Source: Nitrosomonadaceae bacterium
Lineage (GTDB): Bacteria > Pseudomonadota > Gammaproteobacteria > Burkholderiales > Usitatibacteraceae
Direction of reading: 5' to 3'
Length of the DNA: 6,386 nt
Assembly: GCA_021300055.1 (NCBI GenBank)
Contig: JAJTHU010000001.1
Coordinates: 1 to 6,386, forward strand
Part shown: piece by piece, positions 1 through 6,157 of the stretch
Position numbering within the stretch: position 1 is the first letter of the stretch
Layout: each line of letters starts with the position of its first letter
Notes under the pieces: generated by a model
What the model saw: only the letters and a program-made list of their open reading frames with translations
What the model was told of the DNA's origin: nothing
The model's database searches: none
Translations under genes and position numbers: made by a program

Positions 1-774
1 ATCGAGCGCCGCGCCGCCTAAGCGTTGGTTCTTCAGTGCAGCAGCCAGCGCGGCTTCATCAACGATGCTACCGCGCGCCGTATTGATCAGTACCGCATCG
101 GGCTTCATCGTGCTGAGGCGCGTAGCGCTAATTAAATTGCGTGTCGCGTCAACGAGGGGCACGTGCAGACTCACGACGTCGCTGGTCGCAAGTAACGTAT
201 CGAGATCAACACGTGTCGTTTGCTGGGCGGACCAAACAGCGGCATCTGCCGCGATCATCGGGTCATAAGCAATCGTGCGCATGCCAAGGCCGCGCGCGAG
301 TTGTCCCGTGAGTTGGCCAATGCCGCCAAAGCCGACGATGCCGAGCGTTTTACCCGCCGTTTCTCTGCCATTAGATAGCGTTCCGCGCGGCCACTTACCG
401 GACGCAACGGCAGCGGTCGATTGATACGCGCCACGCAAAAGCATCATCGCCGTGCAAATGACGTACTCCGCCACCGCAAGCGCGTTCGCGCCCGTTGCAG
501 GAATCACCTCGATGGCGCGCGCTTTGCAAGCCTCGACATCAATGTTGTCGAGGCCAACGCCAAGTCGACCGACGACCTTGAGCTTTGGCGCAGCTGCGAG
601 TACTTCGGCGTTCACTTGCGTCCGGTTACGCACGATCAGCGCGTCGCAATCCGCAACCGCCGCCAGCATTTCCGCACGGCGATCGACAAGGTTAGCATCG
701 TAGATCGTGTCGAACTTCGACTTGAGCGCCTCGACTGCCGGCACGTCCATAAACTCGGTAATGATGATTTTCAT
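1..774 (-). CDS. slcC: D-2-hydroxyacid dehydrogenase, probable (S)-sulfolactate dehydrogenase (3' end missing)
   Basis: NAD-dependent D-isomer-specific 2-hydroxyacid dehydrogenase of the phosphoglycerate-dehydrogenase type, cut by the left window edge after 258 codons; the family usually has about 310-330 residues. It begins MKIIITEFMDVPAVEA. Visible features are the substrate-side loop GRLGVGLDNID (residues 69-79), the nucleotide-binding motif GFGGIG (148-153), the NAD-selective Asp171 at the end of the next strand (IAYDP), and the catalytic Arg234 in NTARG. The catalytic Glu and His of the family would lie beyond the edge. It sits 67 bp downstream of suyB on the same strand. In known sulfolactate degraders, SlcC oxidises (S)-sulfolactate to sulfopyruvate beside SuyAB, and that neighbourhood is the main reason for the name. 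By sequence alone it could be another hydroxyacid dehydrogenase, such as 3-phosphoglycerate dehydrogenase. ATG at 774 fits the family N-terminus; a GTG at 801 with a purine-rich stretch upstream is an alternative start. Confidence 0.72.
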   Translation of the reverse strand, partial: MKIIITEFMDVPAVEALKSKFDTIYDANLVDRRAEMLAAVADCDALIVRNRTQVNAEVLAAAPKLKVVGRLGVGLDNIDVEACKARAIEVIPATGANALAVAEYVICTAMMLLRGAYQSTAAVASGKWPRGTLSNGRETAGKTLGIVGFGGIGQLTGQLARGLGMRTIAYDPMIAADAAVWSAQQTTRVDLDTLLATSDVVSLHVPLVDATRNLISATRLSTMKPDAVLINTARGSIVDEAALAAALKNQRLGGAALD

Positions 775-800
775 GTGCTGGGCCGCAGAAATGGATTGCA

Positions 801-830
801 CGGCCAACCCCTCGTGCGCTGGGGCGGCCG
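801..830 (-). other. Stem-loop between suyB and the hydroxyacid dehydrogenase
   Basis: CGGCC (801-805) pairs with GGCCG (826-830) and CCCC (808-811) pairs with GGGG (821-824). This gives nine GC pairs with a small internal loop and a 9-nt hairpin loop. No T-run follows in either direction, so it does not look like a standard intrinsic terminator. It would lie in the mRNA just after the suyB stop and could stabilise the upstream message or dampen slcC expression. It also covers the purine-rich stretch that would serve the alternative GTG start at 801. The pairing is seen; the role is inferred. Confidence 0.5.
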
Positions 831-841
831 CTTACGCAGGA

Positions 842-2017
842 TTACGCGCTTTCGTAGAGTCGGGTCAGCACAAACTCGCGATGCCCCAGCGCCTCTGCTG
901 CGGTCAAGCGACCATTCGCTGTGCGGAGCATCATCTCGAGCAACTTGTCGCCGACTTGATCAAGAACCATTTCACGCTGCAGCAAACCGCTGGAATCCAC
1001 GTCGATATGCTCTGACATCGTCCGTACAGTGCGAGGGTTTGCGCAGATCTTGATCACGGGGAGGATGGGGTTGCCGATCACGTTTCCTTGACCCGTGGGG
1101 AAGAAATGCACCGCGAATCCAGACGCGGCACAAAGCGTGACCATCTCCGCAGCCGCTGATGACGAATCCATAAACCAGAGGCCCGGCCCGGTCGGAATCT
1201 CAGCTTTGTCGAGCACACCATCGATCATGCACTTCTTGCCGATCTTTTGGATGTTGCCCATCGCTTTTTCTTCGATGGTGGTCAGACCGCCAGCAATGTT
1301 GCCCTTCGTCGGTTGTGACTCAGAGAGATCATCCGTCTTGTGGCGATTGATCATGTCTTGATAGCGGTTGAACATCCCCATGAATTCTTCCGCCACCTTT
1401 GGCGTGCGGCAGCGCTCGATCAGCACCTTCTCACCACCGGTGATTTCGCTGGTCTCTCCGAACACGAGGGTCGAGCCAACGTCGTATAGCTTGTCGAAGG
1501 CATTGCCCACCGTCGGATTGGCACCACAGCCGGATGTTGTGTCCGACTCTCCGCACTTCGTCGATACCCAGAGCTCGCTGATGTTGCACTCGACGCGGTG
1601 AAGCTCCGAGGCATCCTGCAGAAATGCGCGCGCAGCTTTGGAGGCTCGCATGATGGTCTCGTGATCGCCGTGGCCCTCGATGCCGAAGCCGACGACGGGC
1701 TTGCCCGACGCCGCAATGCCGTCAACGACACGCTTGGTCCAGCCGTCTTCGATACCAATCACCACGACGGCAGCAACGTTTGGGTTGCATCCGGTGCCAA
1801 TCAGCGTCCTGAAGTGCAGCGCTAGGTCGGCACCAAACTGCAGGCGTCCATAAGGGTGGGGAATCGCGAGCGTGCCCTTGATGTTGTTAGCAACGGCTTC
1901 GGCCGCTGCGTTGGACAGATCGTCTACCGGCAAGATGATGACGTGGTTACGAACACCCACTCGGCCGTTCTGCCGACGATAGCCCCAAAATTTGGTGGAT
2001 TTGGAAATGACTGACAT
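842..2017 (-). CDS. suyB: (R)-sulfolactate sulfo-lyase large subunit (SuyB), UxaA/altronate-dehydratase family
   Basis: Large catalytic subunit of a cytoplasmic lyase that removes sulfite from (R)-sulfolactate to give pyruvate. The 391-residue protein is the stand-alone C-terminal part of the UxaA/GarD family. Family motifs are visible throughout: GYRRQNGRVGVRNHVIILP (12-30), HPYGR (54-58), GTGCNPN (74-80), KCGESDTTSGCGANP (154-168), TTIEEKAMGNIQKIG (246-260) and FFPTGQGNVIGNPILP (305-320). The Cys/Ser/Asp-rich stretch at 154-163 matches the family's conserved active-site segment. The GCNPNVAAVVVIGIED region is, from memory, closer to SuyB than to altronate or galactarate dehydratase. ATG at 2017 is preceded by GAAGGA (2024-2029) with 6 nt spacing, a strong ribosome site. 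It follows suyA and precedes slcC on the same strand. Its 42-kDa-class size matches the described SuyB of Paracoccus pantotrophus. A UxaA-type dehydratase for a sugar acid is the alternative, made less likely by the separate small subunit and the slcC neighbour. Confidence 0.82.
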   Translation of the reverse strand: MSVISKSTKFWGYRRQNGRVGVRNHVIILPVDDLSNAAAEAVANNIKGTLAIPHPYGRLQFGADLALHFRTLIGTGCNPNVAAVVVIGIEDGWTKRVVDGIAASGKPVVGFGIEGHGDHETIMRASKAARAFLQDASELHRVECNISELWVSTKCGESDTTSGCGANPTVGNAFDKLYDVGSTLVFGETSEITGGEKVLIERCRTPKVAEEFMGMFNRYQDMINRHKTDDLSESQPTKGNIAGGLTTIEEKAMGNIQKIGKKCMIDGVLDKAEIPTGPGLWFMDSSSAAAEMVTLCAASGFAVHFFPTGQGNVIGNPILPVIKICANPRTVRTMSEHIDVDSSGLLQREMVLDQVGDKLLEMMLRTANGRLTAAEALGHREFVLTRLYESA

Positions 2018-2189
2018 GGAATTTCCTTCAAGAAAGGGTTTGCGCCGGTAAGCTGATGCCGTCGCTCAAATAATCTGTGCTCGCCCCATGGTCACTGGCC
2101 GATGCGAGCCGCGTTACGTACATTGCATTCGCTCAACGTTTCCTGCCTCAAGACCGGTTGCCGGGCAGGTTGCGCGCAGTGACAAACGA
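2018..2189 (-). other. 172-bp suyA-suyB intergenic region with a hairpin
   Basis: This spacer is long for two subunits of one enzyme, and I see no convincing gene in it. It holds an inverted repeat, CCTGCC (2142-2147) with GGCAGG (2164-2169), enclosing a smaller self-pairing element of CCGG, a 3-nt gap and CCGG. No T-run follows, so it is not a typical terminator. It could be a processing or stability element that sets the ratio of small to large subunit. No convincing sigma70 promoter was seen in the spacer. The suyB ribosome site lies at its suyB end (2024-2029). Confidence 0.4.
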
Positions 2190-2471
2190 CTACCAGCGCT
2201 TGGTCTTAATGTTGTGTACGTGCGCGTGTTCGCCCGCCTTAATCGGCGCGACAACTTTGCCAATGTCGGTACCGTACTTAAACACCGTATCGCCTACGGC
2301 CATATCCTTCAGCGCAATCTTGTGGCCAATGGGAATGTCTTGTAGCGCGCGGATCGAGATTTGCTTGTCGTCATCCATGATCCAGGCGGTCAGGTCTGCG
2401 CCCGCCTTGATACCCTCCACGACAGCGACTGCCACCGTGTCCTTCGCCTCATGCAACACAAAATGAATCAT
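2190..2471 (-). CDS. suyA: (R)-sulfolactate sulfo-lyase small subunit (SuyA), SAF domain
   Basis: Small subunit of sulfolactate sulfo-lyase, corresponding to the N-terminal SAF domain that is fused to the large domain in altronate dehydratase. The 93-residue protein starts MIHFVLHEAKDTVAVAVVEG. It carries the SAF signature DIPIGHKIALKDMAVGD (44-60), then FKYGTDIG and a C-terminal AGEHAHVHNIKTKRW. The His-rich HAHVHN segment is the usual ligand-facing end of this domain. The reading frame stays open upstream to 2603, but ATG at 2471 is the better start: GGAG (2478-2481) sits 6 nt before it, the family similarity begins there, and the promoter -35 box lies inside the longer version. The short form matches the roughly 8-kDa SuyA described for Paracoccus pantotrophus. 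It is the first gene of the suyA-suyB-slcC transcription unit and is read away from the gntR gene. Confidence 0.82.
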   Translation of the reverse strand: MIHFVLHEAKDTVAVAVVEGIKAGADLTAWIMDDDKQISIRALQDIPIGHKIALKDMAVGDTVFKYGTDIGKVVAPIKAGEHAHVHNIKTKRW

Positions 2472-2574
2472 CAGGTGCTCCGTTCTTGGTTCGAAAGTCC
2501 AGCCGATGCCGCCAACACGCCGATCCGAATGATAGCCAAAGGATGCGGTCAGCACTAAGGCAATAACGCGGCTA

Positions 2575-2603
2575 AGTCTAAGCCGACCGGCTGATAGAGT
2601 CAA
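2575..2603 (-). promoter_or_regulatory. Sigma70-type promoter for suyA-suyB-slcC
   Basis: On the minus strand a -35 box TTGACT (2598-2603) is separated by exactly 17 bp from a -10 box TAGACT (2575-2580). Five of six and four of six bases match the sigma70 consensus. Transcription would start near 2568, leaving a leader of about 97 nt before the suyA ATG. The position, facing suyA and next to a divergent regulator gene, fits well. This is a prediction from sequence only. Confidence 0.6.
2581..2592. promoter_or_regulatory. Candidate operator palindrome in the promoter spacer
   Basis: AGCCG and CGGCT flank a 2-bp centre, giving a near-perfect 12-bp palindrome lying entirely between the -35 and -10 boxes of the suyA promoter. 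A protein bound there would block RNA polymerase. The adjacent GntR-family regulator is the obvious candidate. A second, weaker dyad (TCAT-CTAT-ATGA, 2609-2620) sits between the two divergent promoters and is an alternative site. The site is not matched to a known GntR consensus. Confidence 0.35.
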
Positions 2604-2621
2604 TTAGGTCATCTATATGAG

Positions 2622-2650
2622 TTGTAGCATTGACCCGTATTGGTTATGAT
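2622..2650 (+). promoter_or_regulatory. Possible promoter of the gntR-type regulator
   Basis: A good -10 box TATGAT (2645-2650, five of six consensus bases) lies 17 bp after a weak -35 box TTGTAG (2622-2627). Transcription would begin about 7 bp past the -10 box, almost exactly on the ATG at 2657, which would give a leaderless or nearly leaderless mRNA. No ribosome site precedes that ATG, consistent with this reading. Confidence 0.4.
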
Positions 2651-2656
2651 GAACAA

Positions 2657-3490
2657 ATGCCTGCCGCCACCACCAAGATCGCGCGCAACATCCCGCCCAA
2701 GAAACGCAGCCGCGCCGTCGGCGCCGCCGAAGCCGCTGGCACCCATCCGCAGCTGCTCGCGGGGGCACCGCTTGACGTCCCGCTTTACAAAGAAGTGAAG
2801 CGCCTCATGATTGAGGCAATTTCTGGCGGTGAATGGGTCACGGGCAAAGCGATACCGGCAGAGTGGGCACTCGCAGAGCGGTTTCAGGTCGCGGTCGGGA
2901 CGATTCGCAAAGCTGTTGACGAACTCGTCGCAGAAAACATCCTCGTTCGACAACAAGGGCGCGGCACATTTATCGCCGCGCACAATCGCGAGCGCTTGAT
3001 GTTCCATTTTTTTCACATCGCACGCCGCGATGGGCTCAAGGAGCAGCCGACGGTCAAGCTGCTCGGCTTCCGCGCGGCGCGCGCCGATGCTGAAGAGGCC
3101 AGTCGCCTCAATCTGGCGGTTGGCGATCCCGTGTTCCGCGTTCGAAACGTACTCTCTCTAGCGGGGCGGCCGATCATCATCGACAGCATTACCATTCCAC
3201 AAGCGCTATTCCGTGGGCTAACGCTGGCAAAGTTTCGCGACCGTCCCAATACGATCTACCACCTTTATCAAACGGCCTTCGCGATCACGGTCGTGCGTAC
3301 CGCCGAGCGGCTTCGCGCCACGCTCGCTGACGCCGAGACGGCTGACTTACTGCGCATCAAGACTGGCGCACCCGTGTTGGAAATTCGCCGCGTGGCGCTG
3401 ACATTCGACAACGCGCCCGTTGAATACCGCTGTTCGCTGGTCAACACCACCGACTACGAATACTTCAGCGACCTCTCGAAGAGCAGCTAG
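2657..3490 (+). CDS. GntR-family (HutC subfamily) transcriptional regulator
   Basis: DNA-binding regulator with an effector-binding UTRA domain. Numbering from ATG 2657 gives 277 residues. A basic N-terminal extension of about 40 residues comes first. The winged helix-turn-helix runs from PLYKEVKRLM through AIPAEWALAERFQVAVGTIR to VRQQGRGTFI (roughly residues 42-105). The UTRA domain follows (about 128-268), with the typical DPVFRVRNV strand and the closing APVEYRCSLVNTTDYEYF segment. HutC-type regulators commonly sense a pathway sugar or acid and release DNA on binding. It is divergent from suyA and sits between the suy unit and the sugar-oxidation operon, so it probably controls both; the ligand may be sulfoquinovose or an intermediate. 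A TTG at 2630 would add nine residues, but it would lie upstream of the predicted -10 box and transcription start. Neither start has a clear ribosome site. Confidence 0.85.
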   Translation: MPAATTKIARNIPPKKRSRAVGAAEAAGTHPQLLAGAPLDVPLYKEVKRLMIEAISGGEWVTGKAIPAEWALAERFQVAVGTIRKAVDELVAENILVRQQGRGTFIAAHNRERLMFHFFHIARRDGLKEQPTVKLLGFRAARADAEEASRLNLAVGDPVFRVRNVLSLAGRPIIIDSITIPQALFRGLTLAKFRDRPNTIYHLYQTAFAITVVRTAERLRATLADAETADLLRIKTGAPVLEIRRVALTFDNAPVEYRCSLVNTTDYEYFSDLSKSS

Positions 3491-3500
3491 CTTAGGATCC

Positions 3501-4316
3501 TCAGCCCGCGACAGATACCTGCGCGAGGCCAGCGTCAACAATGATGTTTTGACCGGTGATGCCGTCGCTATCGTCGGCGCCGAGAAAGAGTGCCGTGCGC
3601 GCGACGTGTGAAGCGTCGAGTCGATACTTTAAGCATTGGAAATCAAGAAATTTGCGATCCTCTTCTGGATCGCGCCACAGCGCGCGCTGCCGTGGCGTGA
3701 CGATCGCCCCCGGCACAAGTGCATTCACTCGAATATTCTTTTCGCCAAGTTCGCGCGCAAGCGTACGCGAGATGCCCGATATCGCCGCTTTCGACGCCGT
3801 GTAGCCAACGAGGTTAGGTCGTCCACGCATCCAAGACACGGATCCCAAATTGATGATCGAGCCACCACCTGCAGCAGCCATGCCGGGCGCAACCGCTTGA
3901 ATCGCGAATACGTGGTGTTTGAGATTGACGGCGAGGCATTCGTCCCAATACTCAGGTGTGAGTTCTTGCAGCGAGTGACGCTGATCGTTGCCGGCGTTAT
4001 TGATCAATACGCGAATCGCACCGAGTTGCGATTCAAGCGCGCGCAATTGCGCTTGATAGTGGGAGGTATCGCGCACGTCGCAACGGAACCACGTGGGCCG
4101 CGCCAAGCCGGCGCCTGCGAGTTGCGCACAAAGCGCTTCACTTGCGCTTTCATCCAGATCACAAAACGCGACGCGTGCGCCCTGCGCAGCGAAATGCGCG
4201 ACAAGGCTCGCACCAATTCCGGATCCGCCGCCCGAGATGAACACCACGCGCTCGCGCAGGCTCGGAAAACGCGCGCCCTCAGGACGCACTGGTAGAGGCG
4301 GTGACAGATCAGACAT
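3501..4316 (-). CDS. SDR-family NAD-dependent sugar 1-dehydrogenase, probable sulfoquinovose dehydrogenase
   Basis: Classical short-chain dehydrogenase of 271 residues, expected to oxidise C1 of an aldose to the lactone using NAD. Seen motifs are the glycine-rich SGGGSGIG (28-35), Asp53 at the end of the second strand, which favours NAD over NADP, NNAG (106-109), and the catalytic set Asn131, Ser159, Tyr172 and Lys176 (YTASK). The C-terminus closes with DGITGQNIIVDAGL. The NNAGNDQRH and QAVAPGM segments strongly resemble Caulobacter D-xylose 1-dehydrogenase XylB, and sulfoquinovose dehydrogenases of sulfo-ED clusters belong to the same branch. The SuyAB/SlcC neighbours favour a sulfo-sugar here, but xylose, galactose or fucose cannot be excluded from sequence. 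It is the last gene of the right-hand operon, 33 bp after the lactonase. A G-run (GGGG, 4325-4328) is the only hint of a ribosome site. Confidence 0.8.
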   Translation of the reverse strand: MSDLSPPLPVRPEGARFPSLRERVVFISGGGSGIGASLVAHFAAQGARVAFCDLDESASEALCAQLAGAGLARPTWFRCDVRDTSHYQAQLRALESQLGAIRVLINNAGNDQRHSLQELTPEYWDECLAVNLKHHVFAIQAVAPGMAAAGGGSIINLGSVSWMRGRPNLVGYTASKAAISGISRTLARELGEKNIRVNALVPGAIVTPRQRALWRDPEEDRKFLDFQCLKYRLDASHVARTALFLGADDSDGITGQNIIVDAGLAQVSVAG

Positions 4317-4349
4317 GCGCGTAACCCCAATCAGTATTCAGCATTGGCA

Positions 4350-5267
4350 CTAGTCAACGTAAAACGGCTCAGGTCGTCCGCCAGTATGGCGCGCTGAAAT
4401 CGAAACAGCAAAGAGGCCGCCCGCCAACGGTGTTGCGCCAAGCTCGGTCGCGCTGGCACCTTCGCGCGCCGAGGTGACGTAGAGCGTTTTGTAGTCGCTT
4501 CCACCAAATGCGACCATGGTGGTGCGACGCACGGGGAACTTGATGGTCTCGACGAGCTCGCCCTGTGGCGAGTAGCAGACCACTTGCCCACCTTCATACT
4601 GCGCGCTCCAATAGTTACCCGCTGCATCGATCGTCGCACCGTCTGGTCGGCCTGCGTAGTCGGCTGCCTCGCGATTTGCCTGGCGCGTGATGAACACTTG
4701 GCGAGATGAGGGATCTGCGATACCCGCGTGCCATCTGAAACGGTACACCACATGATTGGGTGTGTCCGCTTGGTAAACAACGGCACTCGCTTCGTCAAAG
4801 GCCAGACCATTGCTCACCTTCACGCCGCAATTTTGCTGCGGCCCCCAAGCTTCGCGAACTTGCCCACGCTCGAGCACGTACATCGCTGCGCGCTCAGCGG
4901 TGCGCGGCTCAAACATTGCGCCCGCCCAGAACCGCCCTTGCACATCGACTTTGCCGTCGTTGAACCGCATCGACGCTGGATCGTACGGCGCAGGCGCAAG
5001 CTTCCGAAGCTTGCCGTCCTCTGTATCGAGGCGATAAAAGCCATCGCGACAGGCGACGACGAGTCCGGGTTGCGCGAGTCCGATGCACCCGGGTTCAGTC
5101 GGCATGTCCCAAGTGCGCGTTTCACGCGAATCTGGATTGAATCGATGCACGTGCTTACCCGCAATGTCGACCCAATAAAGCACTTGCTCGTCGGGGTGCC
5201 AAAGCGGGCACTCACCCAACTGCGCTTGGGCATCAAGCACGAGGCCTACTTCCAATGAGCTGCTCAT
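4350..5267 (-). CDS. SMP-30/gluconolactonase-family sugar lactonase, probable sulfogluconolactonase
   Basis: Six-bladed beta-propeller lactonase of 305 residues, a usual length for the family, which hydrolyses the aldonolactone made by the dehydrogenase encoded next to it. The metal site is visible: Glu19 in LGECPLWHP, Asn153 in SNGLAFD and Asp209 in GRPDGATID. The substrate-side motif RFNDGKVDVQGRFWAG (101-116) includes Asn103 and Asp104. There is no signal peptide, so the enzyme is cytoplasmic. Its ATG overlaps the TGA of the upstream epimerase (ATGA), and without a clear ribosome site it is probably translated by coupling. In a sulfo-ED pathway the product would be 6-deoxy-6-sulfogluconate; by sequence alone it could equally be a xylono- or gluconolactonase. 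Confidence 0.82.
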   Translation of the reverse strand: MSSSLEVGLVLDAQAQLGECPLWHPDEQVLYWVDIAGKHVHRFNPDSRETRTWDMPTEPGCIGLAQPGLVVACRDGFYRLDTEDGKLRKLAPAPYDPASMRFNDGKVDVQGRFWAGAMFEPRTAERAAMYVLERGQVREAWGPQQNCGVKVSNGLAFDEASAVVYQADTPNHVVYRFRWHAGIADPSSRQVFITRQANREAADYAGRPDGATIDAAGNYWSAQYEGGQVVCYSPQGELVETIKFPVRRTTMVAFGGSDYKTLYVTSAREGASATELGATPLAGGLFAVSISARHTGGRPEPFYVD

Positions 5268-6157
5268 GCGTGCGCAACAACGATCGTCATGCTCACTTCA
5301 ATGCTGTCGCCGCGTCCGAGTTCACGCATGCCCGTATCTGGCACGCCGTTTGCGGCAAGCGCGAACGCGTTATTGATGTTGGAAACGGGCTCAAGCGCGA
5401 TGAAGTTGCGACCATCGCGCGGCGCGAAGCAGACGATATTGCTGCAAGCCGCGCTTGCGGTAAGCGTCGCGGTGTGGGTCGTGTCACGTAGCGTGGCTTT
5501 ACGCGACCAACCTGTGAAGCAGTGGTCGACTTTCCAATCGATCACGCGACGCGCAGCAGAAAAATCCGCCCATGCAGGCACCGCCACCAATTTTGTCGGT
5601 AACTTGTCCTCTCCCATTTCCCACATGCCTCGCCACTCAGTTTGCAGAGTCGTTTCAGGCGTGATGGGAAAGAAGGGGTGAAACCCAAGACCCACAGGCA
5701 TGGGAGCGTCATCGAGATTTGTGGCGCGCAAAGTGGCAACGAGCGAATCGCCACTCAACTCAAGACGCTGCTCTACCTCAAACGCAAAGGGCCAGTCTTG
5801 GTCACGCGCATGACTGAGGCCCAACCTAAGGCGCCGCGCAGATTGCTCTAGCACACGCCAGGGGCGTTGCCAACCCACGCCGTGGATCGCGTGTGGCTCG
5901 TTTGGAAAGTTGGGGCGCAGTGGATAGCTCTTCCCCCGAAAAGCAAAACGCGCGTTGCCGATCCGGTTCGAATACGGCACTAGCGGATAACTCGCCATCA
6001 AGCGTACGTTTGCCGACTCGATGGCCAAGTCAGGTGCATCGCGCAACACCGGAAGTCCCCGCCAACGCATGCTTGCCATTGCGCCGCCAATCGTCGGGAC
6101 GACCTCGACGATCAGATCACCTTCGGCTAAGCGGATGCGTGGGGAAGCAGTTGTCAT
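5264..6157 (-). CDS. Aldose 1-epimerase (GalM-like), possible sulfoquinovose mutarotase
   Basis: Galactose-mutarotase-like protein of 297 residues that interconverts alpha and beta anomers, supplying the form used by the dehydrogenase. Visible family residues are NRIGNARF (64-71), the first catalytic His in HAIHGVGWQRPW (His92), the second in GLGFHPFF (His160), Asp211 in VDHCF, and the catalytic base Glu256 in ALEPVSNINNAF. No signal peptide is seen. Both ends overlap neighbours by ATGA: its start with the stop of the unidentified upstream gene, and its stop with the start of the lactonase. This tight coupling argues that it acts in the same pathway. Mutarotases are known companions of sulfoquinovose pathways; whether this one prefers a sulfo-sugar cannot be read from the sequence. 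Confidence 0.82.
   Translation of the reverse strand: MTTASPRIRLAEGDLIVEVVPTIGGAMASMRWRGLPVLRDAPDLAIESANVRLMASYPLVPYSNRIGNARFAFRGKSYPLRPNFPNEPHAIHGVGWQRPWRVLEQSARRLRLGLSHARDQDWPFAFEVEQRLELSGDSLVATLRATNLDDAPMPVGLGFHPFFPITPETTLQTEWRGMWEMGEDKLPTKLVAVPAWADFSAARRVIDWKVDHCFTGWSRKATLRDTTHTATLTASAACSNIVCFAPRDGRNFIALEPVSNINNAFALAANGVPDTGMRELGRGDSIEVSMTIVVAHA

Noticed and set aside
421..1053. 210-codon plus-strand open frame
   Set aside because: It lies opposite slcC and suyB, both with clear family motifs on the minus strand. Its product is Arg/His-rich with no recognisable domain, typical of an antisense shadow in GC-rich DNA.
2018..2189. Second promoter for suyB inside the suyA-suyB gap
   Set aside because: The best pair found (TTGAGG with TGCAAT, 18-bp spacing, minus strand) is weak in both boxes and no better than chance for this length.
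842..2471. Altronate or galactarate dehydratase split into two genes by a frameshift
   Set aside because: Each part has its own start codon and strong ribosome site, and they are separated by 172 bp. The two sizes match the separate SuyA and SuyB subunits, so this is a natural two-gene arrangement.
3636..4295. 219-codon plus-strand open frame
   Set aside because: It is the antisense of the SDR gene, whose catalytic motifs are all intact. The product is basic and of low plausibility.
4327..4347. Inverted repeat CCAAT/ATTGG between the lactonase and SDR genes
   Set aside because: Arms are only 5 bp with an 11-nt loop and no T-run, too weak to call a regulatory element.
4728..5258. 176-codon plus-strand open frame
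   Set aside because: It is the antisense of the SMP-30 lactonase and shows no domain or start signal.
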